A stretch of DNA of 64,000 nucleotides from Polynucleobacter sp. JS-Safj-400b-B2 (GCF_018881975.1 NZ_JACVPJ010000006.1:1-64000), one strand, 5' to 3'. Shown: positions 43,360-53,519, counted from the stretch's first letter. Numbers and translations are program-made. Notes: generated by a model not told the origin, from the sequence alone.

Positions 43360-44862
43360 ATGGACTTATTTGCTAATTTAGCTCTCGGTTTCGATACCGC
43401 TTTTACCTTACAAAATCTCTTGTACTGCCTGATCGGCTGCGTCTTGGGAACTCTGATTGGTGTTTTGCCAGGTCTTGGCCCTATCGCGACTATCGCGATG
43501 TTATTGCCAGCTACTTATGCCTTGCCTCCAATTGCTGCATTGATTATGTTGGCTGGTATTTACTACGGCTCACAGTACGGCGGCTCCACAACAGCAATTC
43601 TGTTGAACATCCCAGGAGAGACGTCCTCGGTGGTGACGGCGATCGATGGCTACCAAATGGCCAGAAATGGTCGAGCTGGCGTTGCATTGTTCACCGCCGG
43701 CATGGGCTCATTCTTTGCGGGTTGCGTGGCAACTTTAGTGTTGGCCGCTTTTGCTGCACCACTCTCACAACTGGCATTTAAGTTTGGTCCAGCTGAGTAC
43801 TTCTCTCTGATGATCTTGGGCTTGATCGGTGCAGTTGTGTTGGCATCTGGCTCTTTGATCAAAGCGATTGGCATGATCGTCTTAGGCCTTCTAATGGGCT
43901 TGATCGGTACTGATGTTAACTCTGGTGTTTCGCGTTATGCGTTTGATATTCCTGAGTTGAGCGATGGTATTGGCTTCGTTGCAGTTGCGATGGGTGTCTT
44001 TGGTTTCGCAGAGATCATGGGTAACCTTGAGAAAACCGATGAGGATGAAGGCTTCCTTAACAAAATGACCACGATGATTCCTACCAAGGAAGACGTCAAG
44101 CGCATGATTCCCTCCATCTTGCGTGGCACAACGATTGGTTCAATTCTAGGCATCCTACCGGGCGGTGGCGCAGCACTTGCTGCTTTTGGCGCTTACTCAG
44201 TTGAGAAAAAATCTTCTAAGTACAGCCATGAGTTTGGTAAAGGCGCTATTGAGGGTGTTGCTGGCCCTGAATCAGCTAATAACGCTGCTGCTCAAACCTC
44301 ATTTATTCCATTGTTGACTTTGGGTATTCCTCCAAATGCAGTGATGGCCTTGATGGTTGGTGCGATGACTATTCACAACATTCAACCAGGTCCTCAGGTG
44401 ATGACCAGCAACCCAGCTTTGTTCTGGGGTCTGATCGCCTCCATGTGGATTGGTAACGTGATGTTGATTCTCTTAAACTTGCCCCTCATTGGTATCTGGG
44501 TAAAGCTACTGAAGATTCCTTATCGCTTCATGTACCCAGCCATTCTGGTTTTCTGCTGTATCGGTGTCTATACCGTAAACAATACTGTGTTTGACGTGTA
44601 TGTGACCGCTGCCTTTGGCATCATTGGTTACCTCTTCTTCAAACTGGGTTGCGAACCGCCTCCATTGCTTTTGGGCTTTGTGCTTGGGCCAATGATGGAA
44701 GAGAACTTCCGCCGCGCATTACTGCTATCTCGTGGCGATTTCACTACCTTCCTAACTCGTCCACTGTCCTTGGGGTTGCTCATTGCATCAGCCCTGTTGG
44801 TAGTGATCGTGGCGCTGCCTGCAGTTAAGAAGACTCGCGAAGAGGCATTTGTCGAAGACTGA
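43360..44862 (+). CDS. tctA: Tripartite tricarboxylate transporter, large membrane subunit TctA
   Basis: A 500-residue permease with about twelve membrane helices. Signature stretches are LIGVLPGLGPIATIAML (~33), YYGSQYGGSTTAILLNIPGE (~68) and GSILGILPGGGAALAAFGAYS (~265). It carries out proton- or sodium-coupled uptake of citrate-like compounds handed over by a TctC binding protein. No tctC is next to it or elsewhere in the window. An intrinsic terminator follows at 44885. Confidence 0.93.
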   Translation: MDLFANLALGFDTAFTLQNLLYCLIGCVLGTLIGVLPGLGPIATIAMLLPATYALPPIAALIMLAGIYYGSQYGGSTTAILLNIPGETSSVVTAIDGYQMARNGRAGVALFTAGMGSFFAGCVATLVLAAFAAPLSQLAFKFGPAEYFSLMILGLIGAVVLASGSLIKAIGMIVLGLLMGLIGTDVNSGVSRYAFDIPELSDGIGFVAVAMGVFGFAEIMGNLEKTDEDEGFLNKMTTMIPTKEDVKRMIPSILRGTTIGSILGILPGGGAALAAFGAYSVEKKSSKYSHEFGKGAIEGVAGPESANNAAAQTSFIPLLTLGIPPNAVMALMVGAMTIHNIQPGPQVMTSNPALFWGLIASMWIGNVMLILLNLPLIGIWVKLLKIPYRFMYPAILVFCCIGVYTVNNTVFDVYVTAAFGIIGYLFFKLGCEPPPLLLGFVLGPMMEENFRRALLLSRGDFTTFLTRPLSLGLLIASALLVVIVALPAVKKTREEAFVED

Positions 44863-44884
44863 TCGTTTTATGCCACACAGAAAC

Positions 44885-44914
44885 GAGCCCGCAGCTGTTT
44901 GCGGGCTTTTTCTT
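44885..44914 (+). terminator. Intrinsic terminator after tctBA
   Basis: AGCCCGCA (44886-44893) pairs with TGCGGGCT (44900-44907) and is followed by a run of T residues. It separates tctA from glnS and argues that glnS starts at the ATG at 44947, not further upstream. Confidence 0.9.
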
Positions 44915-44946
44915 TATGGGCTGGGGGTTTTCTCTACAATGTGACT

Positions 44947-46719
44947 ATGTCCCAAGATAGCAAACCCTTTAAAGCAAATGCCGGCGCCGCAACTGAGCCA
45001 TCCAATTTCTTACGCCAGATCATCGATCATGATTTGGCAAGCGGAGCTTTTTCACAGCGCACTAATTTAGCTGGGGAGCCGATTCCCTCCATCATCACTC
45101 GTTTTCCACCTGAGCCTAATGGCTATTTGCATATTGGTCACGCCAAAAGTATTTGCCTGAACTTTGGCTTAGCTGCTGATTACAACAATCAAGCTGGTGG
45201 CGCTCGATGCAATATGCGTCTGGATGACACTAACCCGGTAAAAGAGGATGTTGAATACGCCGACAGTATTTTGGATGCGGTGAAGTGGCTGGGCTTTGAT
45301 TGGGGAACCAATCTGTATCACGCAAGTGACTACTTTGACAAACTGTACGAGTTTGCCGAGATCCTGATTCAAAATGGTAAAGCATATGTGGACAGCCAAA
45401 GTGCTGATGACATTCACACCAATCGAGGCAACTTTGGTCAAGCGGGAAAAAATAGCCCCTATCGAGATCGAAGCCCAGAAGAAAATCTACAACTGTTCCG
45501 TGACATGCGTGATGGCAAGTTCAAAGATGGTGAACATGTTCTCCGCTTGAAGATTGATATGGCGCACCCGAATATCGTGATGCGTGACCCTGTGGTTTAT
45601 CGTATTCGCCATACCGATCATCATCGCACTGGCAGCAAGTGGTGTATTTACCCGCTTTATGACTTCACCCACTGCATCTCTGATGCCCTGGAGAATGTCT
45701 CCCACTCTATCTGCACGCTGGAGTTTGAGAACAATCGCCCACTCTACGATTGGATTGTGAATTCCCTAAAAGAATTGGGCGTCTTCAAAGATCCCGTACC
45801 GCATCAGTATGAGTTTGCTCGCTTAAATCTGACTTACACCATCACTAGTAAACGCAAGCTATTGCAACTAGTCGAAGAAAAACATGTTGAAGGCTGGGAT
45901 GATCCGCGTATGCCAACCATCGTTGGTATCCGTCGTCGCGGCTACACCCCAGAAAGCATTCGTTTGTTCTGTGAGCGCATTGGCGTATCCAAAGCAGATA
46001 GCTGGATTGACATGAGTACCCTAGATCAAGCCTTGCGTGACGATCTAGAAGCAAAGGCACCGCGCGCGACTGCAGTGCTCAAACCCCTCAAGCTCGTGGT
46101 GGAAAACTTTGATGCCTCAGCAAAAGAAGCATGCTCTGCCCCACGCCACCCCAATCATCCAGAATGGGGCAATCGTGAATTTCATTTCACGCGTGAGCTT
46201 TGGATTGAGGCAGATGACTTTATGGAAGAACCCATTAAGGGATTCTTTAGACTCTATCCACCCATTGGCGATCAGCCTGGTAGCCGCGTACGTTTGCGCC
46301 ATGGCTTTGTAGTGGAATGCACCGGCTTTGAAACTGATGCCCAGGGCAATTTGACCCAAGTCAATGTAACCCATTTCCCAGACAGTAAAAGCGGTACTGC
46401 TGGCTCCAACAATTACAAGGTTAAAGGCAATATTCATTGGATTAGCGCTGCTGAAGCCATCCCCGCTGAAGTGCGCCTATACGATCACCTCTTTAGTGAC
46501 CCGCATCCAGATAGTGGCGATAAGAACTTCTTAGATGCAATCAATCCAAACTCTATGCAGACGATTAACGCTTACTTAGAGCCTTGTATGAAAGATGCTA
46601 AAGCCGAAGATCGCTTCCAGTTTGAGCGGCACGGCTACTTTGTTGCCGATAAGATCGATTCCAAACCTGGCAAGCCAGTATTCAATCGTACTGTTGGTCT
46701 GAAGGATTCTTGGAAATAG
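44947..46719 (+). CDS. glnS: Glutaminyl-tRNA synthetase
   Basis: A 590-residue class I synthetase. HIGH is in PPEPNGYLHIGHAKSICLNFG (seen at ~55-75), and the KMSKS-like loop is YTITSKRKLLQLVEE (~297-311). The C-terminal half is the beta-barrel anticodon-binding domain. Together with the lack of GatABC genes nearby, it suggests direct Gln-tRNA charging. The last 38 bp overlap the 3' end of the convergent SDR gene. Confidence 0.95.
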   Translation: MSQDSKPFKANAGAATEPSNFLRQIIDHDLASGAFSQRTNLAGEPIPSIITRFPPEPNGYLHIGHAKSICLNFGLAADYNNQAGGARCNMRLDDTNPVKEDVEYADSILDAVKWLGFDWGTNLYHASDYFDKLYEFAEILIQNGKAYVDSQSADDIHTNRGNFGQAGKNSPYRDRSPEENLQLFRDMRDGKFKDGEHVLRLKIDMAHPNIVMRDPVVYRIRHTDHHRTGSKWCIYPLYDFTHCISDALENVSHSICTLEFENNRPLYDWIVNSLKELGVFKDPVPHQYEFARLNLTYTITSKRKLLQLVEEKHVEGWDDPRMPTIVGIRRRGYTPESIRLFCERIGVSKADSWIDMSTLDQALRDDLEAKAPRATAVLKPLKLVVENFDASAKEACSAPRHPNHPEWGNREFHFTRELWIEADDFMEEPIKGFFRLYPPIGDQPGSRVRLRHGFVVECTGFETDAQGNLTQVNVTHFPDSKSGTAGSNNYKVKGNIHWISAAEAIPAEVRLYDHLFSDPHPDSGDKNFLDAINPNSMQTINAYLEPCMKDAKAEDRFQFERHGYFVADKIDSKPGKPVFNRTVGLKDSWK

Positions 46720-47587
46720 TTTTCAGAAAATGTCCTACGCTGGGATAGCGTAGCGGTGTTTTGAGTTCATGCAAGCGAGTGTTGGTCACGCGGCGTGATT
46801 CGCGCATAAAAGACCAGAGCATCGGGCTGACGATTTTTTGCAACTCACTTCCTGGTAATCGAGTTGGCCTCTCCAACCCAAAGGCATCAGCCACCTCATC
46901 GAAGTAATCACCCATCTTGGTTTCTCCTCCATCGCATGTATTGATGATGCGCTGGGGTTTGCCGTGATAGACGGCCGCACATACTAGCCGCGCTAAATCA
47001 TCACTATGAATATGATTTGAGTAAGCATCTTCCTCTGGCAATAGCGCCGGTGTTTTTGCTTGGAGACGCTCAATCGGCAGACGGTCAGCAGCGTAAATCC
47101 CCGGAACACGCAGAATGGTTAAAGCCACCCCGTGAGCAGGCGCCCATAGACGAAGCATCCGCTCCGCATCAACCCTTCTTTGAGCGCGCTCACTTTGGGG
47201 GCTGACTGGGGTTGCCTCACTCACCCTGCCACCCCTGTGATCGCCATAGACACCGGTGGTGCTGATATAAATGAGGCGTCTGACGGTATTAGAGCCTTGG
47301 GCTAAAATTCGGAGTAAGTTGCGGGTTCGGCAATCGCGATTTCCACCATTTTGAGGTGGTGCCAAATGAATAACGGTTTGAGCTAAACCACTGAGGCGCC
47401 ATAAGGACTCTGGATGATCCAGGTTACCCAAAATAGGGATCGCGCCAACCTCCCTCAGCTCCTGAAAGCGATTCTGTTGAGAAGTAAGAGCGTAAACACG
47501 ATGGCTTCGCGAGAGCTGTTTAGCTACCCGAAGACCGATATCTCCGCAGCCAATAATCAGGATTGAAGGTTTACCAAAAGATTGCAT
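46682..47587 (-). CDS. NAD-dependent epimerase/SDR-type protein (301 aa)
   Basis: A Rossmann-fold protein with ILIIGCGDIGLRVAKQL at the start (G-x-G-x-x-G), VIHLAPPQNGG (~75), YISTTGVYGDHRGGRV (~112-127) and a His-Ser-Asp-Asp-Leu motif (~195). This resembles the YeeZ-type extended SDR group. No Tyr-x3-Lys pair is obvious, so enzymatic activity is uncertain. The start at 47587 avoids an upstream extension without a ribosome site. It ends inside the glnS 3' end (38 bp overlap). Confidence 0.75.
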   Translation of the reverse strand: MQSFGKPSILIIGCGDIGLRVAKQLSRSHRVYALTSQQNRFQELREVGAIPILGNLDHPESLWRLSGLAQTVIHLAPPQNGGNRDCRTRNLLRILAQGSNTVRRLIYISTTGVYGDHRGGRVSEATPVSPQSERAQRRVDAERMLRLWAPAHGVALTILRVPGIYAADRLPIERLQAKTPALLPEEDAYSNHIHSDDLARLVCAAVYHGKPQRIINTCDGGETKMGDYFDEVADAFGLERPTRLPGSELQKIVSPMLWSFMRESRRVTNTRLHELKTPLRYPSVGHFLKTISKNPSDQQYD

Positions 47588-47623
47588 AAGTAACATCGTA
47601 ACGATTTATTGAAAGGAATGAGA

Positions 47624-48664
47624 GTGTCTTATAAAGTCACGCTCAAAACGAGCGGCAAACAATTTACCGTCAATCCAGATGAAAACCTTTTGGAGGCCGC
47701 CCTTCGTCAAGGAATCAATCTGCCCTATGGCTGTAAAAATGGTGCTTGTGGGTCCTGCAAGGGCAAAGTTTTAGAGGGCCAGGTGACCCATGGCCAGCAT
47801 AGTGAAAGTGCTTTGAGCAAGTCCGATGAAACCGCTGGCGGCATTTTGTTTTGCTGCTCTCACCCCCAGTCAGATTTACTAATTGAAGCTCGTGAGGTCC
47901 AAGGAGCCGGTGATATTGCGATTCGTAAGGTGCCCTGCCGCGTTAATACCATTAGTAAGCCCAGTAATGATGTGGCCATTCTCAAACTCCAACTACCGGC
48001 TGCTGAACGCTTCCAATTCTTGGCTGGTCAATATTTAGAGTTTCTACTCAAAGACGGTCAACGCCGTGCTTACTCAATTGCTAACGGGCCTGTGCAAGAA
48101 GGTCCGCTGGAGTTGCACATTCGTCATCTGCCAGGCGGCCTGTTTACTGACTTTGTGTTTGGTGCCGTCACACCCGCATTAAAAGAAAAAGACATTCTTC
48201 GTTTTGAGGGCCCCTTGGGAAGCTTCTTCTTAAGAGAAGATTCTAAGAAACCGATTATCTTTGTTGCTGCTGGCACGGGCTTTGCCCCAATCAAATCGAT
48301 CATCGAACAAATGCAAGCCAAGAAAATTCAGCGTCCAATTCATTTATATTGGGGCGGCCGTCGTCCAAGCGATTTGTATTTAGCTGATTTATGCAAATCC
48401 TGGGAAACAGTAATTGCCGGCTTTAAGTACATCCCCGTGATTTCTGAAGCCTTGCCAGAAGATGCCTGGCAGGGTCGTGTAGGCTTTGTCCACCAAGCTG
48501 TCATGGCGGACCATCCTGATATGAAGAATTTCCAGGTTTATGCCTGTGGCGCCCCAGTAATGGTCAATGCCGCCAGAAACGACTTTTCATCCAAATGTCA
48601 TCTGCCTGAGGAAGAATTCTTTGCTGACTCCTTCACCAGCGCGGCAGATTTAGCAAGTGTTTAA
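47624..48664 (+). CDS. 2Fe-2S flavoprotein reductase (AscD/CDP-6-deoxy-glucoseen reductase-like, 346 aa)
   Basis: An N-terminal plant-type ferredoxin domain has CKNGACGSCKGKVL (C-x4-C-x2-C, ~35-48) and a fourth Cys in FCCSHPQ. A ferredoxin-NADP reductase module follows, with FAD motif RAYSIANGP (~147) and NAD(P) site VAAGTGFAPIKSII (~210). It passes electrons from NAD(P)H to an oxygenase or similar partner. The GTG at 47624 is chosen because AAAGGA lies 6 nt upstream. Many members in this group are annotated as CDP-6-deoxy-delta-3,4-glucoseen reductase, but there are no deoxysugar genes nearby. It may serve the Rieske oxygenase at 24.8 kb; that is a guess. Confidence 0.82.
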   Translation: MSYKVTLKTSGKQFTVNPDENLLEAALRQGINLPYGCKNGACGSCKGKVLEGQVTHGQHSESALSKSDETAGGILFCCSHPQSDLLIEAREVQGAGDIAIRKVPCRVNTISKPSNDVAILKLQLPAAERFQFLAGQYLEFLLKDGQRRAYSIANGPVQEGPLELHIRHLPGGLFTDFVFGAVTPALKEKDILRFEGPLGSFFLREDSKKPIIFVAAGTGFAPIKSIIEQMQAKKIQRPIHLYWGGRRPSDLYLADLCKSWETVIAGFKYIPVISEALPEDAWQGRVGFVHQAVMADHPDMKNFQVYACGAPVMVNAARNDFSSKCHLPEEEFFADSFTSAADLASV

Positions 48665-48735
48665 ATCCTGCGCCATTAATCCCATTTAGTTAGATAATAA
48701 AAACCTCATTCGACCTTATTGACCACTAAATCAGC

Positions 48736-49929
48736 ATGAACAAGCCAGCCCAAGCCATCGACACCCATTCAGTAATGTTCATTACCTCACGTCCAGAGAT
48801 CACCATGGTCGAGGGCAATGGTTCATGGCTAACGGATAACAATGGCAAACGCTATTTAGATTTCTTGCAAGGTTGGGCAGTAAATTGCTTGGGTCACTGT
48901 AATCCAGGAATGATTGAGGCACTCAATGTGCAAGCAAAAAAACTCATTAATCCAAGTCCTGCGTTCTATAACGAACCCATGATTGGCTTATCTAATCTGC
49001 TAACTCAAAACAGCTGCTTTGATAAGGTATTTTTTGCCAACAGCGGCGCTGAAGCCAATGAAGGCGCGATTAAGTTGGCACGCAAATGGGGTCAGCTAAA
49101 TAAATCTGGTGCGTTTGAAATTATTACGTTTGATCACAGTTTTCATGGACGTACATTAGCAACAATGAGCGCTTCTGGTAAGCCAAACTGGGACACGATG
49201 TTTGCCCCACAAGTGGCGGGCTTTCCTAAAGCAGATTTAAATGATTTGGAATCCGTTAAAAAACTCGTCACCGATAAAACAGTAGCGGTCATGCTTGAAC
49301 CGGTTCAAGGTGAGGGTGGCGTCATTCCAGCTGCTCCAGAATTTATGCATGAACTGCGTAAGTTCACCAAAGAAAACAATATTTTATTGATTGCAGATGA
49401 AGTGCAGGCTGGCTGTGGACGTACCGGCACTCTCTTCGCTTACGAAAACTACGGTATTGAGCCAGACATCATGACGCTGGGCAAAGGCATTGGTGGAGGC
49501 GTACCCTTGGCCGCTTTATTAGCAACTGATGCGGTAGCTTGCTTTGTACCGGGTGATCAAGGTGGTACCTATAACGGCAATCCACTCATGACTGCTGTAG
49601 GTATTAGCGTCATTGAACAACTCTTAGCCCCAGGATTTTTGGATAACGTCAAAGCCAAAGGCGAGTTACTCAAGTCTGAATTACTCAAGCTTTGTGCAGA
49701 ATTTAATCTCGAAGGTGAGCGTGGCGCAGGCTTGTTGCGCGCGCTGATGCTTGGAAAAGACATTGGTCCAAAACTGGTTGAACTGGCACGCGATCGCAGT
49801 CCTGAAGGTTTGCTGATTAACTCACCAAGACCAAACTTATTACGCTTTATGCCCGCCTTGAATGTATCTGGTGATGAAATTCGTCAGATGTGTAATATGC
49901 TGCGCGAGTTACTCAAAGAAGTAGCTTAA
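48736..49929 (+). CDS. argD: Acetylornithine transaminase
   Basis: A 397-residue PLP class-III aminotransferase. Signatures are [20 protein letters not shown] (~95), [15 protein letters not shown] (~185), [18 protein letters not shown] (~216) and [13 protein letters not shown] with the PLP Lys (~248). Its N-terminal [24 protein letters not shown] fits ArgD. It acts in arginine synthesis and may also serve in lysine synthesis. It converges with livF (12 bp apart). Confidence 0.88.
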   Translation: MNKPAQAIDTHSVMFITSRPEITMVEGNGSWLTDNNGKRYLDFLQGWAVNCLGHCNPGMIEALNVQAKKLINPSPAFYNEPMIGLSNLLTQNSCFDKVFFANSGAEANEGAIKLARKWGQLNKSGAFEIITFDHSFHGRTLATMSASGKPNWDTMFAPQVAGFPKADLNDLESVKKLVTDKTVAVMLEPVQGEGGVIPAAPEFMHELRKFTKENNILLIADEVQAGCGRTGTLFAYENYGIEPDIMTLGKGIGGGVPLAALLATDAVACFVPGDQGGTYNGNPLMTAVGISVIEQLLAPGFLDNVKAKGELLKSELLKLCAEFNLEGERGAGLLRALMLGKDIGPKLVELARDRSPEGLLINSPRPNLLRFMPALNVSGDEIRQMCNMLRELLKEVA

Positions 49930-49941
49930 AAAACTATCAGC

Positions 49942-50655
49942 CTACTCACCTAAGTAGGCTGCACGGACTCGGGAGTCTTCTAATAACTCTTTGCCGGACC
50001 CGCTCAGCGTTATTAATCCACTCTCCATGACATAAGCTCGGTCAGCCATCTGTAGTGCTAGGCGCGCATTCTGTTCCACCAGCAAAATAGTCATACCGCT
50101 ACCCGATAGACCTTGAATCACATCAAAGATGGTTTCCACCATGATCGGTGAGAGCCCCATGGAGGGCTCATCTAGCAGTAATAACTTAGGCTGGGCCATC
50201 ATCGCCCTACCCATAGCAACCATTTGCTGCTCACCACCCGAAAGAGTCCCGGCTAGCTGAGATAAACGTTCTTTTAATCTCGGGAAATAGGAATACACCT
50301 CTTCCAGTTTGCGCTCGATTTCTTTAGCATCCGACTGAAGGTAGGCGCCCATTTGGAGGTTTTCCAAAATAGTCATGCGTTTAAAGACGCCACGGCCTTC
50401 CGGAACCATGCCTAACCCTAAGCGCACCAATTCATGAGCCGGTAACTTTTTAGTTACATGATTTGCAAAATTAATTTCACCTGTAGATGGTGTCAGCAAA
50501 CCTGCAATCGCTTTCAAGCTAGAACTCTTACCGGCGCCATTTGCGCCAATCAATGCAACGAGCTCGCCATGATTCACATGCAAATCAATTCCTTTGACGG
50601 CATTAATTCCGCCATAAGAAACTTTGAGATCCTTTACTGTTAATAGGGCACTCAT
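49942..50655 (-). CDS. livF: Branched-chain amino-acid ABC transporter ATPase LivF
   Basis: A 237-residue ABC ATPase with Walker A GANGAGKSSSLKAI (~37), signature LSGGEQQMVAMGRAMM (~138) and Walker B LLLLDEPSMGLSP (~158). It shares one base with the end of livG (TAATG), so it is translationally coupled. It powers uptake of leucine-type amino acids together with LivGHMK. Confidence 0.93.
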   Translation of the reverse strand: MSALLTVKDLKVSYGGINAVKGIDLHVNHGELVALIGANGAGKSSSLKAIAGLLTPSTGEINFANHVTKKLPAHELVRLGLGMVPEGRGVFKRMTILENLQMGAYLQSDAKEIERKLEEVYSYFPRLKERLSQLAGTLSGGEQQMVAMGRAMMAQPKLLLLDEPSMGLSPIMVETIFDVIQGLSGSGMTILLVEQNARLALQMADRAYVMESGLITLSGSGKELLEDSRVRAAYLGE

Positions 50656-51428
50656 TAAACAGCTCCCTGGCCAAGATAGGCTCTAATCACTTCTGGGTGA
50701 ATGCGCACATCTGCAGGTTTTCCTGCGGCAATGACTTTGCCGTAATCTAGCACTGTTAGGCTATCGCAAATTCCCATTACCAAAGCCACATCATGCTCAA
50801 TCAGCAGGATTGTTTTACCGTCAGCCCGGATACGCAATAACAATTCACGAAGCTCTAATTTCTCAGTAGCATTCATGCCAGCAGCTGGCTCATCTAGTGC
50901 CAAGAGCTTTGGCTCTGTAGCTAAAGCCCTTGCTATTTCAAGGCGGCGCTGGTGACCATATGAAAGGTTGCGTGCCTCCATCTGAGCAAAATCACTTAGT
51001 CCCACGTAAGCCAATAGCTGCATCGCTTTATCTCGTATCGCTCGCTCTTCACGCCTAGTAGACGGAAAGCGGAAAATTGCGCCCAGTAACCCCGCCCTAG
51101 TTCGACAGTGACACCCCACCATCACATTTTCAAGAACAGACATTTCGCCAAAAAGACGAATATTTTGGAATGTTCTAGCCAAGCCAGATTTAGTCACTTC
51201 AGATACTGACTCTGGAAAATACGATTTGCCATCAAACAAAAAGATTCCAGAGTCTGCAGGATATAAACCGGTGACGACGTTAAAGAAAGTAGTCTTACCG
51301 GCACCATTAGGGCCAATCAAGCCAACAATTGATCCTTGAGGCACTTGTAAGCCAACAGAATCTAGCGCCTGTAGGCCTCCAAAGTGCTTAGAAACATCTG
51401 TCACATCTAAAAGCAATGCAGTAGTCAT
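50655..51428 (-). CDS. livG: Branched-chain amino-acid ABC transporter ATPase LivG
   Basis: A 257-residue ABC ATPase with Walker A GPNGAGKTTFFNVV (~39), signature LSYGHQRRLEIARALA (~155) and Walker B LLALDEPAAGMNATE (~172). The C-terminal GKPADVRIHPEVIRAYLG is typical of LivG. It overlaps livM by 4 bp and livF by 1 bp. Confidence 0.93.
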   Translation of the reverse strand: MTTALLLDVTDVSKHFGGLQALDSVGLQVPQGSIVGLIGPNGAGKTTFFNVVTGLYPADSGIFLFDGKSYFPESVSEVTKSGLARTFQNIRLFGEMSVLENVMVGCHCRTRAGLLGAIFRFPSTRREERAIRDKAMQLLAYVGLSDFAQMEARNLSYGHQRRLEIARALATEPKLLALDEPAAGMNATEKLELRELLLRIRADGKTILLIEHDVALVMGICDSLTVLDYGKVIAAGKPADVRIHPEVIRAYLGQGAV

Positions 51429-52534
51429 TTGCTACCTCCACGCTTTTGCCAAATGCCACCTGGGCGATACAGCATGATCAAAATCAAAGCTAGGCCATAA
51501 ATTAATTGACGGATGATCTCTACATCGACAATGACATGGCCAAATAGAAACTGTTGCACCGGTTGCGCAATACCGCGCAAGACTTCCGGAAACACTGCCA
51601 AAAGAACAGCCCCTAAGATCACTCCTGGAATATGGCCAATACCGCCTAGAACAACCATAGCTAGGACCACAATCGACTCCCAGAGCGTAAACGATTCTGG
51701 GGAAACAAAGCCTTGAAAGGCAGAAAATAGTACGCCTGCCACTCCAGCGAATGAAGCGCCGATTGCAAAGGCAAGTAATTTCATATTACGGGTATTGATA
51801 CCCATTGCTTTAGCTGCAATCTCATCTTCACGAATTGCAATCCAAGCACGTCCGATGCGTGAGTCCTGTAAATGCAAACAAACGATCGCCACCGCAATCG
51901 CCAATAGCAGAAATAAATAAAACACCAAATACAAACCGGGGATTTGGATGAAGCCAAAATCTAAAGGCTTGGTAAATGAGATGCCAAATAGGTGAATGGG
52001 ATCTATGCCGGAAATTCCCTTGGGGCCGTTGGTAAGATTTAAAGGACGATCTAAGTTATTCATGAAGATGCGAATAATTTCACCGAAACCTAAAGTAACA
52101 ATTGCTAAATAATCACCGCGTAACTGGAGTGTCGGTAAACCTAAGATCAAACCAAATAAGGCGGCCAAAATAATCGAGAACACCGCAACCATCCAAGGAG
52201 AAAAATGCATTCCCTCTGGGAACGTGGCTGCAATAGTTTCAAAATGCGTTGGTAAGTGTGGAGAAGCCAATAAGGCGTAGCTGTATGCGCCTAGAGCATA
52301 AAAAGCGATGTAACCTAAATCCAAAAGGCCTGCAAAACCCACAACTACATTCAAGCCCAGGGCGAGAACGATATAAAGCAAAGCAAAATTGAGCACCCGC
52401 ACCCAATAGTTACCGCCACCAGCACCAACGATCCAAGGCAAAAGAACTAAAGCAATCAATCCAAGCCATAAGTAGGTAGAACGACTAAGTCGATTGACAA
52501 CAAAAATCTTATGCACGATCTGAAACTTTCTCAC
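51425..52534 (-). CDS. livM: Branched-chain amino-acid ABC transporter permease LivM
   Basis: A 369-residue membrane protein with eight to ten hydrophobic helices. The permease loop GRAWIAIREDEIAAKAMGINTRNMKL, read as separate parts around ~230-255, carries the EAA-like contact to the ATPases. Its start overlaps livH by 26 bp. It forms the channel together with LivH. Confidence 0.92.
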   Translation of the reverse strand: MRKFQIVHKIFVVNRLSRSTYLWLGLIALVLLPWIVGAGGGNYWVRVLNFALLYIVLALGLNVVVGFAGLLDLGYIAFYALGAYSYALLASPHLPTHFETIAATFPEGMHFSPWMVAVFSIILAALFGLILGLPTLQLRGDYLAIVTLGFGEIIRIFMNNLDRPLNLTNGPKGISGIDPIHLFGISFTKPLDFGFIQIPGLYLVFYLFLLLAIAVAIVCLHLQDSRIGRAWIAIREDEIAAKAMGINTRNMKLLAFAIGASFAGVAGVLFSAFQGFVSPESFTLWESIVVLAMVVLGGIGHIPGVILGAVLLAVFPEVLRGIAQPVQQFLFGHVIVDVEIIRQLIYGLALILIMLYRPGGIWQKRGGSK

Positions 52535-53444
52535 CCAACAAACCAGTAGGTCGGAATACCAATACCAAGATCAAAACCAGAAATGCAAAAATATCTTGAT
52601 AGTTTGAGCCAAACACTCCACCAGTAAGCTCACCGATATATCCAGCACCCAAAGATTCAATTAAACCCAGAAGTAGTCCTCCCAGCATCGCACCCTGTAA
52701 ATTTCCGATGCCCCCAAGGACGGCAGCAGTGAAAGCTTTGAGGCCAGGAATGAAGCCCATATAAAAATGGACATTGCCATAGTTACTCGCAATCATGACG
52801 CCCGCTAAACCTGCCAGAGCCCCACCCAGCATAAAAGTAATGGAGATCACACGATTTGGGTTAACCCCCATTAGTGCAGCAATTTGAGTTTGCTCAGCAG
52901 TAGCCCGCATCGCTCTGCCAAGTTTTGTTTTTTCCACCAAGAACAGTAAGCCTGACATCACTGCCAATGCCACTATGATGATCACAATTTCCTTACCGGT
53001 AATGGTGGCACCACTTCCCCATAAATCAATTGGAGCAGAAGGCAACAACTGTGGATAGGTCATGGGATTACGCGACCAAATCATCATTGCAATGGTTTGC
53101 AACAAAATAGACATGCCGATGGCCGATATCAGCGGCGCTAAGCGTGGCGCATTTCGTAGGGGGCGGTAAGCAATTCTCTCGATCCAATAACTTAATCCTG
53201 CGCAAACCGCCATGGTCACAGGCAATACGATTAATAGCGTCAGCCAACCCGGCAAATCGCTAGTTAAATTCAGAATCATACGTAAGAGCGACAACGAAAC
53301 CATTGCGCCAATCATTAATACTTCGCCATGTGCGAAATTAATAATCCCCAGCACGCCATACACCATGGTGTAGCCCAACGCAATCAAAGCGTAGATGCTG
53401 CCAAGCACTAAGCCGTTAATGATCTGTTGAAGAAGGATATCCAT
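52509..53444 (-). CDS. livH: Branched-chain amino-acid ABC transporter permease LivH
   Basis: A 311-residue membrane protein with about eight helices. It starts MDILLQQIINGLVLGSIYAL and carries the contact loop GRAMRATAEQTQIAALMG (~192). The order livK, livH, livM, livG, livF is the standard cluster. A hairpin terminator between livK and livH probably keeps the binding protein in excess. Confidence 0.93.
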   Translation of the reverse strand: MDILLQQIINGLVLGSIYALIALGYTMVYGVLGIINFAHGEVLMIGAMVSLSLLRMILNLTSDLPGWLTLLIVLPVTMAVCAGLSYWIERIAYRPLRNAPRLAPLISAIGMSILLQTIAMMIWSRNPMTYPQLLPSAPIDLWGSGATITGKEIVIIIVALAVMSGLLFLVEKTKLGRAMRATAEQTQIAALMGVNPNRVISITFMLGGALAGLAGVMIASNYGNVHFYMGFIPGLKAFTAAVLGGIGNLQGAMLGGLLLGLIESLGAGYIGELTGGVFGSNYQDIFAFLVLILVLVFRPTGLLGEKVSDRA

Positions 53445-53473
53445 GCGGGGAGAGGATTTATTGTGTCTTAATA

Positions 53474-53507
53474 AAAAAATAGCACCGCATGAGCGGCGCT
53501 ATTTTTG
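53474..53507 (-). terminator. Terminator/attenuator between livK and livH
   Basis: On the minus strand AAAATAGCGCCGC pairs with GCGGTGCTATTTT (12 of 13 positions canonical, one C/A mismatch) across a short loop, followed by T residues. It lies between livK and livH and would allow only partial read-through to the permease genes. Confidence 0.85.
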
Positions 53508-53519
53508 ATTCAGGGGTCA

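Noticed and set aside
44899..44946. Upstream extension of glnS
   Set aside because: It would start inside the tctA terminator; the ATG at 44947 gives the family N-terminus.
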